Made by a program: the position numbers and the translations under genes
Shown: one piece after another, positions 1 through 10,389 of the stretch
How positions within the stretch are numbered: position 1 is the first letter of the stretch
Layout: every line of letters begins with the position of its first letter
The notes under the pieces: model-generated
The model's input: the letters and a program-made list of their open reading frames with translations, nothing else
Databases searched by the model: none
What the model was told of the DNA's origin: nothing
Assembly (NCBI GenBank): GCA_003577005.1
Contig: QEUW01000049.1
Coordinates: forward strand, 1-28,127
Reading direction: 5' to 3'
Length of the DNA: 28,127 nt
Source of the DNA: Chloroflexota bacterium
Lineage (GTDB): Bacteria; Chloroflexota; Anaerolineae; Caldilineales; Caldilineaceae

Positions 1-1
1 G

Positions 2-1252
2 GTCGACCACACGCTCGACGAGTGCATCAAATGTAACATCTGCACCAGCTATTGCCCGGTATCAGCGGTAACCGATCTCTTCCCTGGACCCAAATATGTG
101 GGGCCACAGGCGCAACGTTTTCGCGAGCCAGGCCAGCCTCGCTCGCCGGACCATTCGGTAGATTACTGTTCCGGCTGCCGGGTCTGCAACGAGGTCTGTC
201 CCACGGGCGTGCGGATCGCCGAGATGAACGGCCGCGCCCGCGCCCAGATCGTCGCCGAGCGGGGAATCTCGCTGCGCAACCGGCTGTTGGGGCGCAACGA
301 GTTACTCGGCCAGCTTGGCAGCATCGCGCCCGAAGTAGCTAATTTTGCGCTTCACAACCCGCTCAGCCGCCTGCTGGCTGAGAAGATCATGGGGGTGGCG
401 CGTCAGGCGCCGTTGCCCCGCTGGAGCACAAAGGGAACCTTGCGCAACTGGGTACGACGCACCGCACGCAGACGGCTCAAGAGTGAGAAAAAGGTGGTCT
501 ACTTTCACGGCTGCGCCACCATGCACTACGAACCTTTTGTCGGCCAGGCCGCTATCGCCGTGCTGGAGCACCAGGGCTACGAGGTGATCGTGCCGCTACA
601 AAATTGTTGTGGGCTGCCGCTGCTCAGCAACGGGGAGTTCAAGACTGCCGCCGCTTATCACCAAAACAATGTTGCGCGTCTGGCTGGCTTTGCCCGGGCC
701 GGCTTCCCCATTGTCGGCACGAGCACCAGTTGCACGCTTACGCTCAAAGAGGAAGCGCCCGAATTGCTCGACCTGGCCGATGAGGGCACAACCCAACTCA
801 AGCTGGCAACATGGGATATTTTTGAGTGGTTGCGCGAGCTGCACCAGCGCAGCGAACTGCGCACCGATTTCCAGCCGCTCAACCTGGTGCTGCCCTATCA
901 TGCCCCCTGCCAGCAGCGCGCCCACCGCATCGGCGCCCCGGCGCTGGAAATACTGGGCCTGATCCCTGGCCTGAATCTGCGTGAAAGCCACGCCCGCTGT
1001 TGCGGAATCGCCGGCACCTATGGGTACAAAGTGGAGAAGTACCAGATTGCAATGGATGTGGGTGAGGAACTTTTCCGCTTTGTGCGCCAACAGGGGGAGG
1101 ACCTGCGCTTTACTGCCTGCGATTCCGAAACCTGTCGCTGGCAACTGGAGCATGGCACCGGCATCCCCAGCCGCCACCCCATCGAGATTTTGGCCGCAGC
1201 GTATGGCCTGTATGACCTGGAGCGGCGCGTGCCGGTGCTCCAGCATACATGA
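2..1252 (+). CDS. GlpC-like Fe-S oxidoreductase subunit (5' truncated)
   Basis: The reading frame is open from the window edge, so the true start lies upstream; 416 codons are visible. Two [4Fe-4S] ferredoxin motifs stand at the start: C8/C11/C14/C18 (CIKCNICTSYCP) and C56/C59/C62/C66 (CSGCRVCNEVCP). Two cysteine-rich CCG domains follow, with NCCGLP near residue 200 and RCCGIAG near residue 333. This 2x[4Fe-4S] plus 2xCCG layout is that of GlpC, the membrane-anchoring electron-transfer subunit of anaerobic glycerol-3-phosphate dehydrogenase, and of related lactate/glycolate oxidase Fe-S subunits. By family knowledge it would pass electrons from a flavoprotein partner to quinone at the inner face of the membrane. 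The flavoprotein is expected upstream, outside the window, so the substrate cannot be fixed from here. Confidence 0.85.
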   Translation, partial: VDHTLDECIKCNICTSYCPVSAVTDLFPGPKYVGPQAQRFREPGQPRSPDHSVDYCSGCRVCNEVCPTGVRIAEMNGRARAQIVAERGISLRNRLLGRNELLGQLGSIAPEVANFALHNPLSRLLAEKIMGVARQAPLPRWSTKGTLRNWVRRTARRRLKSEKKVVYFHGCATMHYEPFVGQAAIAVLEHQGYEVIVPLQNCCGLPLLSNGEFKTAAAYHQNNVARLAGFARAGFPIVGTSTSCTLTLKEEAPELLDLADEGTTQLKLATWDIFEWLRELHQRSELRTDFQPLNLVLPYHAPCQQRAHRIGAPALEILGLIPGLNLRESHARCCGIAGTYGYKVEKYQIAMDVGEELFRFVRQQGEDLRFTACDSETCRWQLEHGTGIPSRHPIEILAAAYGLYDLERRVPVLQHT

Positions 1253-1328
1253 CAAACCCCTTCTACCAGGATGGATGCCTCCAGCGGCGCTGATTCTCCA
1301 TGCGGGGCCCTTCAGGATCCGCTGGCAT

Positions 1329-1370
1329 TTGTCGAATCGATAATCATGATGTATATTAAGATGTACATTA
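1329..1370 (+). promoter_or_regulatory. promoter and overlapping operator of the toxin-antitoxin pair
   Basis: TTGTCG (1329-1334), a 17-nt spacer and TATATT (1352-1357) make a good sigma-70-type promoter 50 nt before the antitoxin start. The -10 box lies inside two direct repeats, GATGTATATTA (1348-1358) and GATGTACATTA (1360-1370), 12 nt apart and differing at one base. The stretch 1349-1368 is also an imperfect palindrome (14 of 20 positions symmetric, ends ATGTA/TACAT). Ribbon-helix-helix antitoxins usually bind such repeats to repress their own operon, so this is the likely autoregulatory site; binding is inferred. Confidence 0.6.
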
Positions 1371-1408
1371 CTAAGGCGAACGGAGCAGAACGCAATGGGA
1401 GAGAATCG

Positions 1409-1768
1409 ATGGCAACAAAGGCAGCAATTCGTCCACGCCGGCCTAGAACCCGCCAGCGCATGGTGCGCAAACAGGTTTACATATTGCCAAAACAGGATGC
1501 TCAACTCAAACGCCTGGCGCAAGAACAGGAAACGACGGAGGCGGAACTGATTCGGGCCGCCATTGATGGCCTGCTCAACCAGAAGGCCACGATTCGTACT
1601 GAGCAGGCTCTCCCGCCCGACGAAGCGGCTTGGCAGGCAATCCTGGCCTTTGTCGACCAACGTCGCGCAGAAGGTGTGCCAGGCGAACCTTATCAGTGGA
1701 AACGTGAAGACGGATACGATGATGAACGTTACCGCCGCCCCTGGGCGCAACCAGTTACAGCGGTTTAG
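1409..1768 (+). CDS. ribbon-helix-helix (CopG/Arc-type) antitoxin
   Basis: A 119-aa basic protein. Residues 19-57 fit a ribbon-helix-helix DNA-binding fold: a beta strand (RKQVYIL), helix A (KQDAQLKRLAQEQ), a short turn, then helix B (TEAELIRAAIDGLL). The C-terminal half is acidic and aromatic, as expected for the toxin-neutralising arm. The ATG at 1409 is preferred because GGGAGAG sits at 1397-1403; the frame extends upstream to 1271 but would run through the promoter. The end overlaps the PIN-domain gene by 47 nt, the usual antitoxin-first, coupled arrangement. Family type is well supported; the exact subfamily (VapB-like or other) cannot be assigned. Confidence 0.75.
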   Translation: MATKAAIRPRRPRTRQRMVRKQVYILPKQDAQLKRLAQEQETTEAELIRAAIDGLLNQKATIRTEQALPPDEAAWQAILAFVDQRRAEGVPGEPYQWKREDGYDDERYRRPWAQPVTAV

Positions 1769-2201
1769 AATCCTGCTCGACACCAATGTGATTGCCTATT
1801 TTTATAACCCGCGTGAGCCAGACAAGCAAGCTTTGGCCCGCAATCTGCTGCCTATCTTAAGGGAACGTGATGTAGCCTGTTTGAGCGTACAAGTGTTGGC
1901 AGAGTTTGCGAGTTTGGCGCCGCGCAAACTGGCGATGACTCAACTCCAAGTCTACACGCAGATTACATCCTTGATCCAGGCCTGGTATGTGTTCGACCTG
2001 ACATCATCTGTGGTTGCGGAAGCCGCTCGCGGCGTGCGCGACCATTCGCTTGCCTACTACGACGCCCAAATCTGGGCCACAGCGAAGCTGAACCAGATCC
2101 CGGTCATCTTTAGCGAAGATTTCAACAGCCGCTCCTCACTGGAAGGCGTACGTTTTGTCAACCCCTTTGCTCCGACCTTCAACCTGGACGACTGGGCATG
2201 A
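1722..2201 (+). CDS. PIN-domain ribonuclease toxin (VapC-like)
   Basis: A 159-aa protein with the PIN-domain fold signature. The four acidic metal-binding positions are visible: D20 in LLDTNVIAYF, E61 in LAEFA, D114 in YYDAQIWA and D133 in SEDFN. By family knowledge such proteins are Mg-dependent endoribonucleases that cut tRNA or rRNA and are held inactive by the cognate antitoxin. Two adjacent ATGs (1719, 1722) are possible starts; both lie inside the antitoxin gene. The frame opens further upstream, but that part is antitoxin sequence read out of frame. All acidic residues are present, so the toxin is probably functional. Confidence 0.82.
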   Translation: MNVTAAPGRNQLQRFRILLDTNVIAYFYNPREPDKQALARNLLPILRERDVACLSVQVLAEFASLAPRKLAMTQLQVYTQITSLIQAWYVFDLTSSVVAEAARGVRDHSLAYYDAQIWATAKLNQIPVIFSEDFNSRSSLEGVRFVNPFAPTFNLDDWA

Positions 2202-2220
2202 CCTTCAATAAGGCGAAGCG

Positions 2221-3300
2221 GTGAAGATATTGATCATTGGCGCCGGGGCGATTGGCTGCCTGGTGGGGGGAAAGCTGGCGCTGGCCGGCCATGAGGTCAC
2301 CCTGGCAGGACGGCCCCGCTTTGCCGCGGCCGTGCAGGTGCAGGGGCTTTTGCTCCATGACATCGACGGCGCCCACGTTGTGCGCAACGTAGTGGCTGTG
2401 GGCGCAATTGCAGAAGCGTTTGCTTCCGCAGAAGCCCGCTTCGATGCCGCGATCATCACCGTCAAGAGCTATCATACCGAGGGCGCGATCGCCGAACTGG
2501 TGGCCGCGGCGCAGGGTGGAGGCGCATCATCGCCGGCGTGCGTACTGAGCCTGCAAAACGGCATCGGCAACGAAGCCATGATCGCCACCACCGTGGGCGC
2601 CGAACATGTGATCGCCGGCACCATCACAACGCCGGTCATCGTGGCGGCGCCGGGTGTGATTGTAGTCGAAAAACCTGACCCCTGCATTGGCCTCAGCCCA
2701 TGGTCGCCCGCAACAGCCAAAGCCCTGCTCACCAATCTGGCGGCTGCCCTCCGCACGGCCGGATTCGCCGTCCGCCGCTATGGCGACGCAGCCGCGATGA
2801 AGTGGACCAAGCTGCTGATGAATATGGTCGCCAATGCCACCTGCGCTATCCTGGACGAATCGCCCGCCACCGCGTTTGCCCACCCCGGCGTAGTGGACCT
2901 GGAGCTAGCAGCCTGGCGTGAGGCGCTGGCAGTGATGAGACGAGCCGGCATCCAGCCGGTCAATCTGGGGCCCTATCCGTTTCGCATCTTGGCGCCGCTC
3001 ATTCGCACGCTGCCCAACGCGATCTTACGCCCAATCTTGCGGAGGTGGGTGGCCGATGCGCGCGGCAACAAGATGCCCAGCCTGCACATCGACCTCCATA
3101 GCAGCCGGGAGCAAAGCGAGATCCACTGGCTCAACGGCGCGATAGTCGAGAAGGGGCAGGAGGTAGGCATCGCCACGCCAGTCAACACCGCGCTTACTCG
3201 CACGCTGTGCGCCCTGGTCGCACGCGAAGACGACCTCGCCGAGTGGCGCCACAACCACCAACGCCTGATCGCCGCAGTGCGAGCCACGCCACGTATTTGA
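2221..3300 (+). CDS. panE: 2-dehydropantoate 2-reductase family (PanE/ApbA)
   Basis: A 359-aa protein that starts with a Rossmann NADP-binding motif (MKILIIGAGAIG, residues 1-12) and continues with the ApbA C-terminal helical domain. The conserved lysine/asparagine stretch KWTKLLMNMVANA (about residues 194-206) and a later SEIHWLNGAIV segment match the catalytic Lys and the Glu-containing helix of ketopantoate reductases. The reaction would be NADPH-dependent reduction of ketopantoate to pantoate for coenzyme A synthesis. It is longer than E. coli PanE (303 aa), and many PanE-like proteins act on other 2-oxo acids, so the pantothenate role is probable, not proven. The start is a GTG 19 nt after the toxin gene, so co-transcription is possible. 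Confidence 0.82.
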   Translation: MKILIIGAGAIGCLVGGKLALAGHEVTLAGRPRFAAAVQVQGLLLHDIDGAHVVRNVVAVGAIAEAFASAEARFDAAIITVKSYHTEGAIAELVAAAQGGGASSPACVLSLQNGIGNEAMIATTVGAEHVIAGTITTPVIVAAPGVIVVEKPDPCIGLSPWSPATAKALLTNLAAALRTAGFAVRRYGDAAAMKWTKLLMNMVANATCAILDESPATAFAHPGVVDLELAAWREALAVMRRAGIQPVNLGPYPFRILAPLIRTLPNAILRPILRRWVADARGNKMPSLHIDLHSSREQSEIHWLNGAIVEKGQEVGIATPVNTALTRTLCALVAREDDLAEWRHNHQRLIAAVRATPRI

Positions 3301-3309
3301 CCTTTGTAA

Positions 3310-3387
3310 AAGGTACGCCGTTGGATCTGCCGGTCAGCGCTGCAACGCACTTTGTAGGTGCATCGCACCTGAGCAACTGCGTACCTT
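3310..3387. repeat. intergenic inverted repeat with inner hairpin, copy of a dispersed repeat
   Basis: AAGGTACGC (3310-3318) is the exact reverse complement of GCGTACCTT (3379-3387). Inside is a tight hairpin, AGGTGC-ATC-GCACCT, near 3356-3370. It lies between the convergent panE and amidohydrolase genes. The minus-strand reading of 3373-3386 (AGGTACGCAGTTGC) recurs exactly at 11418-11431, so this is part of a repeat found at least twice in the window. It has no T-tract, so it is not a typical terminator. Confidence 0.6.
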
Positions 3388-3428
3388 CTACCTGAATCAT
3401 TTTCAGAGCACGCAGCCTGGCTAACTGC

Positions 3429-4298
3429 TCAACTGCCGGTTGGCCTATGGCCAGTCGCCGGGTTGGCGAGACCCAGCAAGGCAAGCGCATCGCGCCCGAT
3501 CAGCGCTTCGATCTCTTCGGCCGGTAGGCGGAAGCGGTCGATCTGGATGGCAGCGAGATTGCGCAGCCCGGCCAGCGACTCCGCCACATCGGTGATAGGG
3601 AAATCGGTGCCAAAGAGGAGTTTGTTCCAGACGCCGTACTCGTGGACGAGCATCAGGCTGTGAAAGAGTTGCCAGGGCCGGTAGTGGAGCGCGCTGACAT
3701 CGGCGTAGACATGCGGGTGTTTGCGGATCACGGCGACACATTCCCCCTCGTACGGATGGGCCAGATGCGCCATGATGATGCGGACTTCGGGGAAACGCCG
3801 TGCAACCACATCGATATGGCGCGGCAACGTCGTCTCCAACGACCCTTGTGAGACAAAGGTGGTGCCGGTGTGGAGCAGCACCGGCAGGCCATGCCGTTGC
3901 GCATAATTCCAGAGGAAATTGAGCCTCGCCTCTTGGGGGAAGAAGCCGGCATACATGGGCATCAACTTGATCCCCTGTAACTTTAACTCCTGATGCCCGT
4001 ATTCCAGTTCCTCTTCCCAGCGGAGTTGCGTGGGGTCAACCGAGAGAAAGCCGATGAGCCGTTGCGGGTCTTGCCGGACATAAGCGGCGACGTCGCGGTC
4101 GTCCACCCAGAGGCCAGCGAGCCGGGCCTTGCCCCCAAAACAGATACTCTTCTCACAACCGGCTGCAGTGGCGCGATAGGCTTTGTAACGTGTTACCAGA
4201 TCCACCGGCTGAGCGCGCATGCGCGAGGCTTCTTCGATAAATTTTTCAGAAAAGACGCCGTGTGAGGGGAACACATGGGTGTGGACATCGACAATCAT
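3429..4298 (-). CDS. metal-dependent amidohydrolase (amidohydrolase_2 family)
   Basis: A 289-aa TIM-barrel hydrolase. The metal ligands expected for the amidohydrolase-related (ACMSD-like) family are visible: H6 and H8 in MIVDVHTHVFP, H143 in LLHTGTTF, H178 in MAHLAHP and D232 in FGTDFPI. By family knowledge it would hydrolyse or decarboxylate a small cyclic or aromatic substrate; the substrate is unknown. The ATG at 4298 is chosen because AGGAAAG precedes it and the protein opens with the HxH strand; the frame runs on to 4655 but overlaps the upstream gene. It starts 31 nt after the sugar-binding protein gene on the same strand, suggesting one transcript. Confidence 0.85.
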   Translation of the reverse strand: MIVDVHTHVFPSHGVFSEKFIEEASRMRAQPVDLVTRYKAYRATAAGCEKSICFGGKARLAGLWVDDRDVAAYVRQDPQRLIGFLSVDPTQLRWEEELEYGHQELKLQGIKLMPMYAGFFPQEARLNFLWNYAQRHGLPVLLHTGTTFVSQGSLETTLPRHIDVVARRFPEVRIIMAHLAHPYEGECVAVIRKHPHVYADVSALHYRPWQLFHSLMLVHEYGVWNKLLFGTDFPITDVAESLAGLRNLAAIQIDRFRLPAEEIEALIGRDALALLGLANPATGHRPTGS

Positions 4299-4329
4299 GG
4301 TGAGTTCTTTCCTGTTTTCTGGGGTTTCT

Positions 4330-5706
4330 CTATTGGTCACGCAGACGCGCATTCTCCAACGCAGCCAGCGCTTCTTCCAGATTAAATGGCCGGCCCGCAT
4401 CCGGATCGGCCAACAGACGGCGGAGCGCCTCGCTGAACGCAAATTGCACAGGCTGGCGCACGCCCAGAGCAAGGGCGCTGACGACGGCGTCGGCCTCCTC
4501 CACCTGCGCCATGCCCTGCCCCACGGCTGCCGGCAGATCGCCGGCTTCATGCTGAGCGAACGCCGGTACAAAGAGAGCCGTCGTGCGCAGGTCATTGCTA
4601 ACGAGGTCGCGCGCAGGCTGGCTGCTGAGAAAGGCAAGAAACTGGAGCGCCTCAAGGCGGTGGGGCGCTCCAGCTGGGATCATAAAACCAGCGGTATAAA
4701 CCACTTCTCCTGTAGGCAGGGTTGGGTCGATGGTGGGGAAGGGGAAAAAGTCGAGTTCGGCGCGAAAGGGTTCGGGCAACTCGCTGAGTGTGGCCGGGCC
4801 GGCCAGGATCATGGCCGCCTTGCCGCGCGACAGATCGAGCTGTTCGTTGCGCGCCAGCGTTGTCGCTGCGGCGAGACCGGTCTGGCTCTGCGCATCTTCG
4901 AGAAAGTACCCGCCTTCGATGAGCGAGCGCCACGTCTCGAACACGCTGCGCACCCGGTCGTCGTAAAAGGAGATCTCTCCATGCGTCAACTGGCGCTGAA
5001 ATTCCGCTCCGTAGAGCCGCAAGGCCAGGTAATCGATCCAGAGCGACGCCATAAAAAAATCCCGGCCGCTGAGTGCCAGTGGCGTTTCACCGTTGAGCAA
5101 CAAGGTATCACAGAGTGTAATAAATTCGTCCCACGTCTGTGCTGGCTGCAATCCATAGCGCTCGAAGACGCCGCGATTGTAATAGACACCATTCCACGTA
5201 TAGCCGACCGGCAACATGAACTGTTTGCCGTTGTGTTCGCTGAGCGCCCGAAACGCAGCCGGATAGGTGTGGTCCAGACCTGTCTCTTGCCAGAGGTCGG
5301 TTACGTCGGTCAAGAGTCCCTGGTCGATGGCTGTGCTAAACTGCTCACCGGGGACGATCAACATCAGGTCGGGTGGAGTCGGCTCCGCCAGATATTGGAG
5401 GGGCGCCTGGCGATAAGATTGCACATCGACCGTAATATGGGGATGCGCGGCCACAAACTGGTCGACCAACGCCTGCTCTACCGACCCCAGCGCATTGAAG
5501 GTGACATAGCGCAATGTTACCGGCTCCGGCGTCGGTTCGGCAGCGCGACCTGGCCCACAGGCACTGAGCACCACCGTAGCCAGCAACACGACCAGAATCG
5601 ACCAGATCCCGATGGGCAGGTATCTTCTAGAACTATCTTGTGGATGTGGATGCGTCTGATTGGCGGGAATGTGCGGTGTAGGAACCGCCTCTATACGATG
5701 CTCCAT
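4330..5706 (-). CDS. extracellular solute-binding lipoprotein of an ABC transporter
   Basis: A 458-aa protein. After an unusually long 30-residue polar N-region there is one hydrophobic segment ending in a lipobox, VVLSAC, with C50 as the likely lipidated cysteine; a Pro/Glu linker and the mature domain follow. Segments such as LVDQFVAAHPHITVDVQSY, PPDLMLIVP, LPVGYTWNGVYYN and TWDEFITLCDTLL are typical of family-1 (sugar) solute-binding proteins. It should capture an oligosaccharide or similar ligand outside the membrane. The ATG at 5706 has AAGGAGAAG at 5717-5725. No permease or ATPase gene is adjacent, so the transporter partners must lie elsewhere. The only neighbour is the amidohydrolase downstream. 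Confidence 0.88.
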   Translation of the reverse strand: MEHRIEAVPTPHIPANQTHPHPQDSSRRYLPIGIWSILVVLLATVVLSACGPGRAAEPTPEPVTLRYVTFNALGSVEQALVDQFVAAHPHITVDVQSYRQAPLQYLAEPTPPDLMLIVPGEQFSTAIDQGLLTDVTDLWQETGLDHTYPAAFRALSEHNGKQFMLPVGYTWNGVYYNRGVFERYGLQPAQTWDEFITLCDTLLLNGETPLALSGRDFFMASLWIDYLALRLYGAEFQRQLTHGEISFYDDRVRSVFETWRSLIEGGYFLEDAQSQTGLAAATTLARNEQLDLSRGKAAMILAGPATLSELPEPFRAELDFFPFPTIDPTLPTGEVVYTAGFMIPAGAPHRLEALQFLAFLSSQPARDLVSNDLRTTALFVPAFAQHEAGDLPAAVGQGMAQVEEADAVVSALALGVRQPVQFAFSEALRRLLADPDAGRPFNLEEALAALENARLRDQ

Positions 5707-5731
5707 CTTTGTTTGTCTTCTCCTTACCCAA

Positions 5732-5762
5732 ATTGTATCACTCTTTGTAACACGTTCCGCAA
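5732..5762 (-). promoter_or_regulatory. candidate promoter and operator of the solute-binding protein gene
   Basis: On the minus strand an extended -10 (TGA-TACAAT, 5732-5740) lies 25 nt before the start codon. TTGCGG (5757-5762) is a -35 candidate at a long 19-nt spacing. The -35 part sits in an 18-nt partial palindrome, 5745-5762 (outer TTG/CAA, centre ACGT). Its central CG and overlap with the promoter are reminiscent of LacI-family sugar repressor operators. This is suggestive only. Confidence 0.35.
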
Positions 5763-5811
5763 TCGGCTGCAATTGTATATCAAATGTAGCCTTGTTAGGC
5801 CGCTTGTAGGG

Positions 5812-5840
5812 TTTACAAGGTGGCGGAACCATGATATGAT
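5812..5840 (+). promoter_or_regulatory. promoter of the secreted-protein gene
   Basis: TTTACA (5812-5817), a 17-nt spacer and TATGAT (5835-5840) preceded by TGA (extended -10). This is the best plus-strand promoter in the divergent region and would start transcription near 5847. A short dyad CTTGTA/TACAAG (5803-5819) overlaps the -35 box. The transcript would then carry the 80-bp MITE-like element in its leader. Confidence 0.5.
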
Positions 5841-5859
5841 GGCATCCGGTTGTGGCACC

Positions 5860-5945
5860 TTAGAGCCTATCCGAATAACTCTGCGACAACGATTATTCGT
5901 CGGCATAGTTGTCGGACCCGCAACCGTTATTCGGGTGGGTTCTTA
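5860..5945. mobile_element. 80-bp MITE-like element with TTA target duplication
   Basis: The terminal inverted repeats are GAGCCTATCCGAATAAC (5863-5879) and its partner (5926-5942, minus-strand reading GAACCCACCCGAATAAC), matching at 13 of 17 positions. TTA flanks both sides (5860-5862, 5943-5945). Inside is a second dyad, GACAAC (5885-5890) / GTTGTC (5908-5913), and an extra TTATTCG (5893-5899) that can pair with the left end. There is no coding capacity. TIRs of this kind with a TNA duplication resemble IS5-group elements, so this looks like a non-autonomous derivative; the family assignment is inference. Confidence 0.6.
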
Positions 5946-6022
5946 GTACGATGACCACCGTCAACCCATTTTCACCATTCAATCCAACCGTTCGACCTAC
6001 TCAAGCTAAGAGGTATGTGAAC

Positions 6023-7213
6023 ATGAGAAAGAATGCATTGCTGGTTTTACTGCTCGTGGCTCTGCTGGCATTCCCCACAGGGTCAGTCTTCGCTCAGGAA
6101 CTGCCGGCGCCCTTTTGCGGCCAGTTGAGCGAAGCAGATTGTGATATCCTGGTAATGTCACAAGAGGCGCAGTTGGACGCCACCTCCTACACTTCCAGCG
6201 TGGATGCTACGACTACCATCGTAGGCATTCCAGGTTTGCCCGCCGAAGAGTTGGTTTTCAGCTGGGTTCAGGACACAGTGATCCACATGGACCCGGAGAT
6301 CATGCGGCGGATGGTCGAGTTACAGACCCAGGGCGCTGAAGCCATGATGGAGAATTTTGAAGAGCTCATGGAACTCACCGTGGAGCTCTACCGCACCCTG
6401 GGCGTCGATGTTATGATCAATTTCACCATGCCCGCTGAAATTGCCGATACACTCGCAATGCAGTCGGGTGTCGATGTGCCAGAAGAGCTTGATTTCCATG
6501 TGATCTTGAAGGACGGATTTGGATACATCTCAACCGAAGGGCTTGAGTTTATCGACCCCTCGCTGCCTGAAATGGCCGACTGGATTGGGATTGACCTGGC
6601 TGGAATGGTCGAAATGGGTGTTGCTCAGAGCACCGCTTCCCAGGACCCGGCGCAACGAGAGGCGATGATGCAGAGTATGGCCTTTAGCTCGATGTTCTCC
6701 TCCGACGAGGTGCGCGACCTATTGGAAGACTTTGTGCTGGTCGAGCGTCTCGATGACGACGAGGTAGGGGGAACCGAAGTTGCCGTCTTTGAAACCGGCT
6801 TTGATTTTGCCGGTTTCCTGGCCAGCCCTGGCTTTTGGACGCTGGTTGAAGAGAACCTCGACACCATCAACGCCATGAGCGATACCGATCTCACTGCACA
6901 GGAGTTGCAGCAGGCACGCATGGCCATCACCTTCCTCGGCCCGGCACTGCTCCAGGGGTTGCAGCTCTCCTCGACCGCAAGCATCGGCCTCGACAACTAC
7001 TACCCTTACGCGCAGATGGTGGACTTTAGTTGGGACCTCTCTGACCTGCTCAGCTTTGCGGCTACGACCGGCGCCCTGCCGCCCGGCAGCCCGACTCGCG
7101 CCCTCATCAGCCTGGAGATCGACGCCACTAGTGCCGACTTCGACAACGCCCCCGAAATCGAAGCGCCCGAAGATGCCTTGGTCATCCCGTTGGAGGCAAT
7201 GGGAGTCCAGTAG
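6023..7213 (+). CDS. secreted protein of unknown function
   Basis: A 396-aa protein with a clear signal peptide: MRKN, then a Leu-rich hydrophobic core, then FAQE with probable cleavage after VFA. Just after it are two cysteines in PFCGQLSEADCDIL that could form a small disulfide loop. The mature part is acidic (pI clearly low), methionine-rich (for example MRRMVELQTQGAEAMMENF) and alternates predicted helices with beta segments such as the closing SLEIDATSADFDNAP. I do not recognise a domain. The start at 6023 has AAGAGG at 6008-6013; the frame reaches back to 5909 but would cross the MITE-like element. It is convergent with gcvP and divergent from the sugar-binding protein gene. Confidence 0.75.
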   Translation: MRKNALLVLLLVALLAFPTGSVFAQELPAPFCGQLSEADCDILVMSQEAQLDATSYTSSVDATTTIVGIPGLPAEELVFSWVQDTVIHMDPEIMRRMVELQTQGAEAMMENFEELMELTVELYRTLGVDVMINFTMPAEIADTLAMQSGVDVPEELDFHVILKDGFGYISTEGLEFIDPSLPEMADWIGIDLAGMVEMGVAQSTASQDPAQREAMMQSMAFSSMFSSDEVRDLLEDFVLVERLDDDEVGGTEVAVFETGFDFAGFLASPGFWTLVEENLDTINAMSDTDLTAQELQQARMAITFLGPALLQGLQLSSTASIGLDNYYPYAQMVDFSWDLSDLLSFAATTGALPPGSPTRALISLEIDATSADFDNAPEIEAPEDALVIPLEAMGVQ

Positions 7214-7219
7214 GAAATG

Positions 7220-7273
7220 CGGAATGGGGAATGCGGAATCACGTCGCAGACGCCGCCGGCATTCCCCATTCCG
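7220..7273. repeat. 15-bp perfect inverted repeat between convergent genes
   Basis: CGGAATGGGGAATGC (7220-7234) and GCATTCCCCATTCCG (7259-7273) are exact reverse complements around a 24-nt loop. The arms are built from variants of a short word, GGAATGC / GGAATGG, with a further copy GGAATC in the loop and GCATTCCCCA again at 7291-7300. It fills most of the space between the secreted-protein gene and the 3' end of gcvP and may separate the two transcripts. There is no T-tract. Confidence 0.75.
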
Positions 7274-7302
7274 GGGCGCCCGCTAGGCCCGCATTCCCCA
7301 AT

Positions 7303-10284
<2,982 letters not shown>

Positions 10285-10358
10285 CGATGGAGACTCCTCT
10301 CGTTAGGTTTACGGCTGATTGGCCGATTTTCCTCAAATCTGCGGTTCTGAATGGCAAC

Positions 10359-10387
10359 AAAAAACGGGCATCCAGCCTGATGCCCGT
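10359..10387 (-). terminator. intrinsic terminator of the glycine riboswitch
   Basis: On the minus strand ACGGGCATC, a 6-nt loop and GATGCCCGT form a perfect 9-bp stem, followed by six T residues. It lies immediately after aptamer 2 and about 75 nt before the gcvP start, the expected place for the expression platform of a transcription-attenuating riboswitch. Confidence 0.85.
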
Positions 10388-10389
10388 TG

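Noticed and set aside
596..1786. 396-codon minus-strand open frame
   Set aside because: It covers the glpC-like gene and the antitoxin on the opposite strand and shows no domain.
4219..5946. 575-codon plus-strand open frame
   Set aside because: It lies antisense to the lipoprotein and amidohydrolase genes, has no recognisable domain and no ribosome binding site, and has the composition of a shadow frame in GC-rich DNA.
5909..6022. Upstream start for the secreted protein
   Set aside because: It would begin inside the MITE-like element and put 38 polar residues before a clear signal peptide.
7220..7273. Intrinsic terminator between the convergent genes
   Set aside because: The stem is strong but no T-tract follows on either strand, so it is reported as a repeat instead.
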